The translations under genes were made by a program, and so were the position numbers. DNA of 52,480 bases, taken from Clostridia bacterium. GTDB lineage: Bacteria > Bacillota > Clostridia > Oscillospirales > CAG-272. The notes under the pieces are model-generated. The model was not told where the DNA came from. It did no database searches and was given only the letters and a program-made list of their open reading frames with translations. Of the stretch, positions 15,085-22,051 are shown piece by piece (position 1 is the first letter of the stretch; every line of letters begins with the position of its first letter). The stretch covers positions 1 through 52,480 of the forward strand of contig JAGALA010000046.1 of NCBI GenBank assembly GCA_017625935.1, read 5' to 3'.

Positions 15085-15381
15085 ATGAAAAACGAAAAAA
15101 AGGGAAGACCGTTAAATATAGTTGAGGGAAGCGAGGACGATATGCTCGGCTACGTTTGCGAGGATTCCTATGAGATATGTGAGAATACAATGGAGATAAG
15201 TCGAGTAAGTGAAAACGAAAAAGCGGAGTACGGCTTTTCAAGCGCGTTCTGCGATGACGGCACACCGTTTGATTGCGGGCCGAGTGGCGGCGCGATTTCA
15301 CCGTTTACCGAGGTGAACGCAGAAAACCAAGGAGTTAACAGTGAGGTACCAAGAAAGCCGCATTTCACTCCCGAAAATTAA
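15085..15381 (+). CDS. Unknown small acidic protein
   Basis: 98 residues, rich in Glu and Asp (ENTMEISRVSENEKAEY), with three or four Cys and a Gly/Pro-rich middle; no membrane segment or known motif. AAGGGG lies seven bases before the ATG, and a terminator overlaps the stop codon, which together support a real single-gene unit, transcribed divergently from ppa. Probably cytoplasmic and partly disordered. A chance ORF cannot be excluded. Confidence 0.55.
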   Translation: MKNEKKGRPLNIVEGSEDDMLGYVCEDSYEICENTMEISRVSENEKAEYGFSSAFCDDGTPFDCGPSGGAISPFTEVNAENQGVNSEVPRKPHFTPEN

Positions 15382-15407
15382 AGAGCAATGCAAGCGCATT
15401 GCTCTTT
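15380..15407. terminator. Bidirectional intrinsic terminator
   Basis: AAAGAGCAATG (15380-15390), loop CAAGCG, CATTGCTCTTT (15397-15407). Shared by the small acidic gene and the convergent methyltransferase gene, whose stop codon overlaps it. Confidence 0.75.
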
Positions 15408-16176
15408 ACATATTACTCTTATGTACCTCAAAAGCAAGTATAGTCGCCGCAGATGCTGCTGACAACGCCGCATCGAAGCGCCTGCCGTAGTCAATTCTTA
15501 CTATTTGGTCGGCTTGCTTTAGAAGTGATGCGGAAATTCCTCTTTTTTCTCCGCCAACTATAAGCAAAATAGGCTTTTTAAGGTTAGCCTCGTAAACGCT
15601 GATCGAGTTTTTTATATCAGCGCATACCACTTGGTATCCCTTTTCCTTAAAGATTTTTATAAAACCCTCATTTTCGATAAAAATATTGAGTCGTTCGCTC
15701 GCACCTGCGGATGAGCGGCAAACAACGCCTGCGGCACTTAGCCAATTGCGCTCGGATAAAATAATTCCGTCGGCACCCGCGGCGTAAATAGAGCGCAAGG
15801 CGTAACCGAAATTGTATGGGTCCTCAATGCCCTCAATCATAACGTAAAAGCCGTTTTCTATGATGCTTTCGTGTGATATGGGCTGATAGCTTCTTTCGCC
15901 GCATAAGGCAATAATACCTCCGTGCGAAGCACCTATTGAAAGCGCGTCTATTTCGGCTGTGTCAGCTGTTATCAGCTCAAAGGAAAACATCTCAGCCATT
16001 TTACTTAGATACCGAAATTCCTTTTCCTTTGATTTCAGCTTGCTTTTATCAAAGAGAATTTTTTCGATTTTTCGCGCACCGTCAATTCCGTCCTTTAGAT
16101 TGTCAAGTAATGCACGGATAGAGGTCATTCCCTCAAAAACCGTAGATTTGGCAAATCTTGATTCTTCCTTAATCAT
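15406..16176 (-). CDS. SpoU/TrmH-family RNA 2'-O-methyltransferase (RlmB-like)
   Basis: Probably methylates a guanosine ribose in 23S rRNA or a tRNA using S-adenosylmethionine. An N-terminal substrate-binding region (about 1-85) is followed by the SPOUT catalytic domain: VMIEGIEDPYNFGYALRSIYAAGAD (first half) has the motif 1 Glu/Asn region, and VGGEKRGIS is motif 2; the knot-forming end is ALSAASAATILAFE. 256 residues is normal. It overlaps the upstream prfB by four bases (ATGA), so translation is coupled. The exact target cannot be told from sequence; RlmB is the commonest annotation. Confidence 0.85.
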   Translation of the reverse strand: MIKEESRFAKSTVFEGMTSIRALLDNLKDGIDGARKIEKILFDKSKLKSKEKEFRYLSKMAEMFSFELITADTAEIDALSIGASHGGIIALCGERSYQPISHESIIENGFYVMIEGIEDPYNFGYALRSIYAAGADGIILSERNWLSAAGVVCRSSAGASERLNIFIENEGFIKIFKEKGYQVVCADIKNSISVYEANLKKPILLIVGGEKRGISASLLKQADQIVRIDYGRRFDAALSAASAATILAFEVHKSNM

Positions 16177-17297
16177 TTTGAAGCATTTTCCTTTAGATAT
16201 GCGTTTATAAAGCCGTCAATTTCTCCGTCCATAACCGCTTGGATGTTACCGTCCTCGTAGCCTGTGCGTGTGTCCTTTGCAAGCGTGTAGGGCATAAATA
16301 CGTAGGAGCGGATTTGTGAGCCCCATTCAATATTTGTTTTGTTGCCCTTTATGTCCTCAATTCTGTCAAGCTTTTCGCGTTGCTTAATTTCCATAAGCTT
16401 GGACTTAAGCATCTTCATTGCGGTTTCCTTGTTTTGAAGCTGGCTTCTTTCGGTTTGGCAGCCAACAACAATGCCTGTTGGGATATGCACAATTCTGATT
16501 GCGGAGTCTGTTTTATTTACGTGCTGTCCACCTGCACCTGAGGAACGGTGTGCGGTGATTTCAAGGTCGGCTTCGTTAATCTCGATTGAGTTATCGTCGT
16601 CAAACTCTGGCATAACCTCAACCGATGCAAATGACGTGTGTCTGCGTCCCGATGCGTCGAACGGGGAAACGCGCACAAGACGGTGAACGCCGTTTTCACT
16701 TTTAAGATAGCCGTAGGCGTTTAAGCCCTCAACCAAAATAGTCGCGCTTTTGAGTCCTGCCTCCTCGCCGTCGAGCCAGTCAATGAGCTTAACGTTGTAG
16801 CCGTGCTTTTCACCCCATCTTGTGTAAAGACGGTAGAGCATAAGCGCCCAGTCCTGAGCCTCAGTTCCGCCTGCACCCGGGTGGAAGGAAATTATAGCAT
16901 TGTTTTTGTCATATTCACCGCTGAGCAAAACCTCAATCCTTTGCTTTTCCTCCTCGGCAATAATTGCTTTTTGCTCGGACAATATTTCCTCAACCAAGCT
17001 TTCGTCATTTTCCTCAATAGCCATTTCGGTGAGAGTAATTGTATCATCTAATTTTGCTTCAAGCGCATCGAAGCTCTCAATTTTTGACTTCATCTGCTTG
17101 ATTTTTTGCAAAACCTTAGTTGAGTTTTCTTGATTAGACCAAAAATCGGGGTCAAAGGTAGTCTTTTCAAGCTCCTCAACCTCTTGTCTTAATTCGTCAA
17201 TTTTAAGTGAGCTGTGAAGCTCTTTAATGTTCTCACGAAAATTTTGTAATTCGTACTTTGCGTTTTCAAGTGCGATAATCACGGAATTTTCCTCCAA
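16173..17297 (-). CDS. prfB: Peptide chain release factor 2
   Basis: Recognises UGA and UAA stop codons and triggers peptide release. The stop-reading SPF motif is at residues 211-213 and the catalytic GGQ at 256-258 (GAGGQHVNKTDSAIRI). The N-terminal helical domain (residues 1-110) is full length and one continuous frame. The usual RF2 programmed +1 frameshift near codon 25 (CTT TGA C) is absent: the equivalent part reads SSLKID in frame. 374 residues matches intact RF2. ATG follows GGAGG. First gene of an operon with the methyltransferase. Confidence 0.97.
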   Translation of the reverse strand: MEENSVIIALENAKYELQNFRENIKELHSSLKIDELRQEVEELEKTTFDPDFWSNQENSTKVLQKIKQMKSKIESFDALEAKLDDTITLTEMAIEENDESLVEEILSEQKAIIAEEEKQRIEVLLSGEYDKNNAIISFHPGAGGTEAQDWALMLYRLYTRWGEKHGYNVKLIDWLDGEEAGLKSATILVEGLNAYGYLKSENGVHRLVRVSPFDASGRRHTSFASVEVMPEFDDDNSIEINEADLEITAHRSSGAGGQHVNKTDSAIRIVHIPTGIVVGCQTERSQLQNKETAMKMLKSKLMEIKQREKLDRIEDIKGNKTNIEWGSQIRSYVFMPYTLAKDTRTGYEDGNIQAVMDGEIDGFINAYLKENASK

Positions 17298-17414
17298 AAA
17301 TTAGTAATAATATTATACACGCAAATAGTATAACACAAAGATTCCTAAATTACAAATGTTTTTTATATTATTTATTATATGAATATTTTGAAATGGTAAT
17401 TTTATAAGGGTCAA

Positions 17415-19355
17415 ATGGAAAATTTGAACCTTGCGCAAAAAGAATATTTAGTCGATACGGAGTATAATGCGGACCTTGTCGGCCTGCTTCTGGGTGACGA
17501 GTATTTTATCGAGAAGCTTGCCAACCGTAATTTGCCACTTGTCGAGAAAATTTTCAAAGGCTTGAAGAATTTGAATAAAAAAAGCGCCGCCGTTGATAAG
17601 GCGAGCGCAAAATATCTTAATAAGCTTGTAAACAAGTTCGGCAAAGCAATTGACAACGCCCACGGCGGCGTGAGCATCAAGTCGCTTGGCGGCACGGATG
17701 AGGAGAAAAAAGGTGCTGAAAATGTTGACTTTGTGGACGAAAAAAGGTATAATAAAGGAAGAAGCAGAACTAAAGATTACTATTCTTATGGTAGAGTGGG
17801 ACAAGCAAACATTTCCACCATAAGAAACGCTCTAACAAGGTTGTTTTTTGGAACTAATGATGTTATTGCTAATTCATTTGCTATAGAAAGCGGGAACTGC
17901 GTTTACATTGTTGATTCAGCAAAGACAAACGGAAAGATTGAATTTGGAGTTTTTGAAAAAATAGAAATCGACGATGATTTGCTGAGAAAAGAGTATGTAA
18001 GGAGAAAAAACGATGACGCCATATCAAAAGGGTATATCAGTGATGAATTATTTGCAAAACTTGGGCGTGGAAATGATAGCAGTTGGAGAAGCGATAGACA
18101 ACACGCACTTGGAGAAGAGCTATCAACTGATACAAGAGAATCCCAAGATAACCAAGGAAGAGTTTCTAAGGGAAATGAAAATAGCGGAGAGAAATTAAAA
18201 ACTGACAAGATAGACGACACTCGTTATTCTATTTCAAAATCGGTTGACAGTGAGGGTAATTCTTTGAGTGCGGAGCAGGCGGAATACTTTAAGGATTCCA
18301 AGGTTCGTGACGAGAACGGCAATTTGCTTGTGGTATATCACGGCAGCGAAGCGGTTTTCAATGAATTTAAGCATCGTTACATAAACACTCACGGCTCACA
18401 AGAGGGGCGTGGCTTCTATTTTACTGATAGTGTCAATATGGCGAGTGGTTATGAAAGAGACGGCGGACAGCTCCTCAAGGGCTACGTGAACATAAGTAAG
18501 CCGCTATCAGATACCGAGCTGACGTTGACGAGAAAAGAGGTTGCTTCACTTATAAAGGCGATAGATCCAACCGGGGATGATTTGATTGCTAACTACGATA
18601 CAGGCGGAGGAATGGGTTATCCTTCACAAGCTTGGTATAACAGAGCTTTCAATGATACGCTTGACGCGGTAATGAATTATTGCGACACTGACTCAGAGGT
18701 GCTTGCAGAGCTGAGAAACGCGGGTGCAGACGAAGAAAAGCTTCTAAAGACGGTTAGAAGAACACTTGGTTATGACGGCTACATTACAAGCGAAAAGTAC
18801 GAAAACGCACAGATTTTCGTTGCCTTTGAGTCTAACCAATTCAAAAACGTGGATAACACCGCACCAACGGACAACCCCGATATTAGATATTCAAAGAGCA
18901 AAAATAGTTTTTCTGAGCAAGTTGATGATGTGCTTGACGGAAAAGATACATCCAGCACACATTTGTATGTAATGGACACGCCGAGCTTATTGCAAGAGGC
19001 AGGACTGCCGAGCTTGCCTATTTTGTTGACTGCAAAGCACTTAAAGAGCATTATTGCCGAAAATGGTAGTGGCAGTGCAAATTATCATGGACTTGATAAG
19101 GAAATTGTCAAAAAGCTTCCAGAGTACATTGCCGACCCTGTAATGATGGCTGACAGCTTCACAAGAAACGACAGCGTTGTTATAGTAACTGAAGTAATAG
19201 ATTCTCAAAATAGACCAGTCATAGCTGCAATTATGCTTAAATACGTAAAGCGAAGGCGTTTGTCAACAAAAATAGCGAAAAAATTTCAAATGAAAGGTTT
19301 TCCAAGTCCAAGAGCGAAAGGTTCACAACAGCGCGAGAGACTGAAATGCGCTTAG
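17415..19355 (+). CDS. Phage-type polyvalent protein fragment: ART-like and MuF-C-like parts, frame-broken 3' end
   Basis: Parts resemble the large multi-domain proteins of phages and conjugative elements. Residues about 1-90 look like an internal linker domain; 110-215 (YYSYGRVGQANISTIRNALTR) is a second segment; 280-490 (VVYHGSEAVFNEF, GRGFYFTDSVNMASGY, LGYDGYIT) matches ADP-ribosyltransferase domains of such proteins; 520-600 (LPSLPILLTAKHLKSII, DSVVIVTEVID) resembles the MuF C-terminal domain. After PVIAAIML (about 19235) the frame goes into a low-complexity basic tail, while the family-like sequence resumes in another frame from 19241. The start has only a weak ribosome site (AAGGG), as expected for a 5'-truncated remnant. 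Probably not a functional gene. Confidence 0.6.
   Translation: MENLNLAQKEYLVDTEYNADLVGLLLGDEYFIEKLANRNLPLVEKIFKGLKNLNKKSAAVDKASAKYLNKLVNKFGKAIDNAHGGVSIKSLGGTDEEKKGAENVDFVDEKRYNKGRSRTKDYYSYGRVGQANISTIRNALTRLFFGTNDVIANSFAIESGNCVYIVDSAKTNGKIEFGVFEKIEIDDDLLRKEYVRRKNDDAISKGYISDELFAKLGRGNDSSWRSDRQHALGEELSTDTRESQDNQGRVSKGNENSGEKLKTDKIDDTRYSISKSVDSEGNSLSAEQAEYFKDSKVRDENGNLLVVYHGSEAVFNEFKHRYINTHGSQEGRGFYFTDSVNMASGYERDGGQLLKGYVNISKPLSDTELTLTRKEVASLIKAIDPTGDDLIANYDTGGGMGYPSQAWYNRAFNDTLDAVMNYCDTDSEVLAELRNAGADEEKLLKTVRRTLGYDGYITSEKYENAQIFVAFESNQFKNVDNTAPTDNPDIRYSKSKNSFSEQVDDVLDGKDTSSTHLYVMDTPSLLQEAGLPSLPILLTAKHLKSIIAENGSGSANYHGLDKEIVKKLPEYIADPVMMADSFTRNDSVVIVTEVIDSQNRPVIAAIMLKYVKRRRLSTKIAKKFQMKGFPSPRAKGSQQRERLKCA
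18013..18198 (+). other. Overprinted ORF inside the polyvalent gene (61 residues)
   Basis: ATG 18013 in a second frame is preceded by AAGGAG with eight-base spacing, better than the site of the host ORF. The product (MTPYQKGISVMNYLQNLGVE..., ending EEFLREMKIAERN) has natural protein composition. It could be a real overlapping gene, a fragment joined by recombination, or chance. Confidence 0.25.
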
Positions 19356-19993
19356 CTGAGGAGCTTGTGAAATTATATGACGAGGGAACACTCTCAGCAT
19401 CGGAAGCGCAAAGAAAACTAAAGGCGCTCGGATATCAAACAGGCATCACAGCTGACAACGTGCTTGAAGTGCTTGACGAGCTGATTCCCGAACTAAGAGA
19501 ATATGCAACCTCGGAGAGGGCGGCATACCGTGCTTGGCGAAAGAAAGAGGATGAAGCAATAATTGAGGACTCAAAGCACTTAAACTCCGATAATTCTCAC
19601 GACGAGGAGCTGATTGACCGTGCGCTTAAGGAGGTTAACGGCAATAACAACTCATCCGCTACACAAAACGGTACGTCGAAGGCGCCGTCCCCTACAAGGG
19701 AAGGCGAAAAAGCGGCCTTGAGAGGCGATGAGAACGTTATTTCAAGTGAAGAGTATGCAAGACACGAGCGCGAGGCGGGCTGGGACTATTGGCTCAGCGA
19801 GGTTGACAGGCGCGAGGGCTCGGTAAGAAAGCTTAAAAACGGCAAGATAAAGGTCGGAATGGCGCAGACGGCAAACGAGGTGAAGCTCACCAAGTTTATT
19901 AACAACAAGATAATGGACAAGGCGTACTCAAATGAGAACGTTAAGTCAGTTATTGATAAGATCCTCTCAAACAGTGATATTTGGGGACATTAA
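19346..19993 (+). CDS. Phage-type protein fragment, downstream continuation of the polyvalent gene
   Basis: 215 residues starting at an internal ATG (MRLAEELVKLYDEG) with no clear ribosome binding site; the same frame is open upstream to 19241 (AKAFVNKNSEK), so this is better read as the 3' half of the broken gene. It has helical segments (LSASEAQRKLKALGY, DNVLEVLDELI), an Asn/Ser-rich linker near 90-115, and a final globular piece (EEYARHEREAGWDYWLSEVD). No enzyme motif recognised. A terminator follows five bases after the stop. Function unknown. Confidence 0.55.
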   Translation: MRLAEELVKLYDEGTLSASEAQRKLKALGYQTGITADNVLEVLDELIPELREYATSERAAYRAWRKKEDEAIIEDSKHLNSDNSHDEELIDRALKEVNGNNNSSATQNGTSKAPSPTREGEKAALRGDENVISSEEYARHEREAGWDYWLSEVDRREGSVRKLKNGKIKVGMAQTANEVKLTKFINNKIMDKAYSNENVKSVIDKILSNSDIWGH

Positions 19994-19997
19994 AGCA

Positions 19998-20025
19998 ACA
20001 CAGGACAAAAATCCTGTGTTTTTTG
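19998..20025 (+). terminator. Intrinsic terminator
   Basis: ACACAGGA (19998-20005), loop CAAAAA, TCCTGTGT (20012-20019), TTTTT. Separates the phage remnant from the dcw cluster. Confidence 0.85.
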
Positions 20026-20140
20026 TTGCTTAACAAAAAATTCAGAGTGGAGCGTAATGGGTTGATATAACGAAAAACTTTAATTTTATGCACCCTCGAA
20101 AGAAAAAATGAAAATTTTTTAAACTTTTTTTGAAAAAGTA

Positions 20141-20169
20141 TTGCATTTTTTATATGTTTGGTATATAAT
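20141..20169 (+). promoter_or_regulatory. Promoter of the dcw cluster (mraZ)
   Basis: TTGCAT (20141-20146), 17-base spacer, TATAAT (20164-20169). Confidence 0.75.
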
Positions 20170-20181
20170 GGTGTTACAAAA

Positions 20182-20216
20182 GTGGTGAAAAGTGGAGCAA
20201 TTGTGGCTAAAAGTGG
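20182..20216 (+). promoter_or_regulatory. MraZ operator (four GTGG boxes)
   Basis: GTGG begins at 20182, 20192, 20203 and 20213, spaced 10-11 bases (one helix turn), just after the -10 box and before the mraZ start. MraZ of other bacteria represses its own operon by binding such helical-phase repeats. Confidence 0.75.
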
Positions 20217-20235
20217 AGTGAAAGGAGGACTAAAT

Positions 20236-20658
20236 ATGCTTTACGGCAGATATGAACACACGGTTGACGCGAAAAACAGAGTATTTGTTCCGGCAAAGTA
20301 TAAAGAAGTTCTCGGCGCATCCTTTAAGCTAACTTGCAACGGATTTACAAACTGCATTCTCCTTTACACAGAAAGAGAATGGGAAAAGTTTGAGGAAAAA
20401 ATCTCGGCGCTCCCCACCTTAGAGTTTGAAAACTATATCCGACAGGTTTATTCTAATACAGTTGACGTTCAAATCGACTCTCAGGGACGCTTCGTAATTC
20501 CTCAGTTCTTAAAGGAACAGGTTGGAATTGAAAAGGACGTTTTATTTATGGGTGTTGGCACTCATATTGAGATATGGTCTAAGGAAGCTTTCCAAGAAAA
20601 GCAAAAGACAATAGATATGAACGAAATGAAGAAATTAATGATCCAAATGGGATTTTAA
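20236..20658 (+). CDS. mraZ: Transcriptional regulator MraZ
   Basis: Binds the repeats upstream and represses the division and wall cluster. Two SpoVT/AbrB-like halves carry the paired motifs DAKNR (near residue 12) and DSQGR (near residue 85); the first has Asn where Gly is commoner (DAKGR). AAAGGAGG precedes ATG 20236; an in-frame upstream ATG at 20158 would lie within the promoter region, so it is rejected. 140 residues, normal for the family. First gene of the cluster, ten bases before rsmH. Confidence 0.95.
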   Translation: MLYGRYEHTVDAKNRVFVPAKYKEVLGASFKLTCNGFTNCILLYTEREWEKFEEKISALPTLEFENYIRQVYSNTVDVQIDSQGRFVIPQFLKEQVGIEKDVLFMGVGTHIEIWSKEAFQEKQKTIDMNEMKKLMIQMGF

Positions 20659-20668
20659 GGAGCAAAAA

Positions 20669-21604
20669 ATGGATTTTTCACATTATCCGGTTATGTTTTC
20701 CGAGTGTATCGAGGGACTTAACATTAAACCAAACGGTATTTATGTGGATTGCACCGCAGGCGGCGGTGGACATTCTGAGGGCATCTTAAAATCACTTGAA
20801 AACGGAAAGTTAATTTCAATAGATCAAGACGATAATGCACTTCTTGCTTGCAAAAACAGATTTTTGAAATATGGGGACAAGTCAATCTTGGTAAAGAGCA
20901 ACTTTTCCGAGCTTGAAAGAGTTCTCAATGAATTAAATATAGACCGTATTGACGGTGTGATAATGGATTTAGGTGTCTCGTCTCATCAGCTTGACACAGT
21001 GGAGCGTGGGTTCTCGTATAATAGTGACGCAAACCTTGATATGCGAATGAACCCACAATCACCCTTCTCAGCATACGATGTTGTAAATTCCTACTCGGAA
21101 GCAGACCTTAAAAGAATAATAAGCGACTACGGTGAGGAAAGATTTGCACATATAATTGCAAGAAACATCGTAAAGGAAAGAGAAATCGCACCAATTAAGA
21201 CTACAAGTCAGCTTGTAGAGGTCATTAAAAAATCAATTCCTGTGGGCGCGGCTAAAAAAGAGGCTCAGCACCCTGCAAAAAGAACATTTCAAGCTATAAG
21301 AATTGAGGTAAATCACGAGCTTGACGTAATCACCCCGGCAATCTACACCGCGGTAAACAGACTTAATTCGGGTGGACGAATCGTTGTTATGACGTTCCAT
21401 TCACTCGAGGATAGAATTGTCAAGGGACTGTTTAATGAGCAAGCACAGGGTTGCATTTGCCCAAAGGATTTCCCCATTTGCGTATGTGGCAATAAGCCAA
21501 AAATCAAGATAATTAACAAAAAACCAATCACGGCAACTCCCAAGGAGTTAGAGGAGAATTCGCGTTCTAAATGCGCAAAGCTCAGAATCGCGGAAAAAAT
21601 ATAG
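20669..21604 (+). CDS. rsmH: 16S rRNA (cytosine-1402 N4)-methyltransferase
   Basis: Methylates C1402 in the ribosomal decoding centre with S-adenosylmethionine. Seen: VDCTAGGGGHSEGIL (SAM-binding, residue 25 onward), DGVIMDLGVSSHQLD near 100, RTFQAIRIEVNHEL near 210, and the conserved FHSLEDRIVK near 245. 311 residues, normal length. ATG follows AAGGAG. Stands in its standard place after mraZ. Confidence 0.97.
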   Translation: MDFSHYPVMFSECIEGLNIKPNGIYVDCTAGGGGHSEGILKSLENGKLISIDQDDNALLACKNRFLKYGDKSILVKSNFSELERVLNELNIDRIDGVIMDLGVSSHQLDTVERGFSYNSDANLDMRMNPQSPFSAYDVVNSYSEADLKRIISDYGEERFAHIIARNIVKEREIAPIKTTSQLVEVIKKSIPVGAAKKEAQHPAKRTFQAIRIEVNHELDVITPAIYTAVNRLNSGGRIVVMTFHSLEDRIVKGLFNEQAQGCICPKDFPICVCGNKPKIKIINKKPITATPKELEENSRSKCAKLRIAEKI

Positions 21605-21640
21605 AGAAGATATAGAGAAATTATTGGAGGATGTTTTAAT

Positions 21641-21943
21641 ATGTACGGTACAACGATGAGAAATTACAATGCAAATAGAGCATCCGGCACAAAGGATGAA
21701 AAAAAGAGCGTTTTCTCAAAGAAGTCAGTTGCAAAGGAAAACAAAAGAGCAAAAAAGAATGAGGACACAAGATATATGAAGCTTGAATCCTCAGCTGAAA
21801 TTACTGCAAATGAGATTGAAACTGAGGTAAAGGAAAACGAAAGTGGCTTTTCAAGAAAGGACTTTCCAATAGCTTCAGTTATCATTACAGTTCTTCTTAC
21901 TATGATGGTGCTCATAGTTGGATCAGGATTCTTCGGTGCATAA
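21641..21943 (+). CDS. Small protein in the ftsL position, single C-terminal TM segment
   Basis: FtsL normally has a short cytoplasmic tail, one TM helix and an external leucine-zipper coil that binds FtsB/DivIC. Here 100 residues give about 75 charged cytoplasmic residues (Lys/Glu-rich) and one TM helix at about 76-98 (FPIASVIITVLLTMMVLIVG), ending at residue 100 with no outer coil. ATG follows GGAGG. Gene order suggests a septum role, but topology does not match FtsL, so the symbol is withheld. It may be a divergent or reduced membrane factor. A terminator follows directly. Confidence 0.75.
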   Translation: MYGTTMRNYNANRASGTKDEKKSVFSKKSVAKENKRAKKNEDTRYMKLESSAEITANEIETEVKENESGFSRKDFPIASVIITVLLTMMVLIVGSGFFGA

Positions 21944-21966
21944 GGAAAACTACAAATAAAGAAATC

Positions 21967-21994
21967 AAGTCTCGGTGAAAGCCGAGACTTTTTC
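21967..21994 (+). terminator. Intrinsic terminator inside the dcw cluster
   Basis: AAGTCTCGG (21967-21975), loop TGAAAG, CCGAGACTT (21982-21990), then TTT. It splits mraZ-rsmH-small gene from the murein genes. A TATAAT at 22016-22021 with a poor -35 could restart transcription. Confidence 0.75.
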
Positions 21995-22051
21995 ATATTT
22001 ATATAAATTTAGCAATATAATTTACTAAAAACACAAAGGCGGTAAATTATT

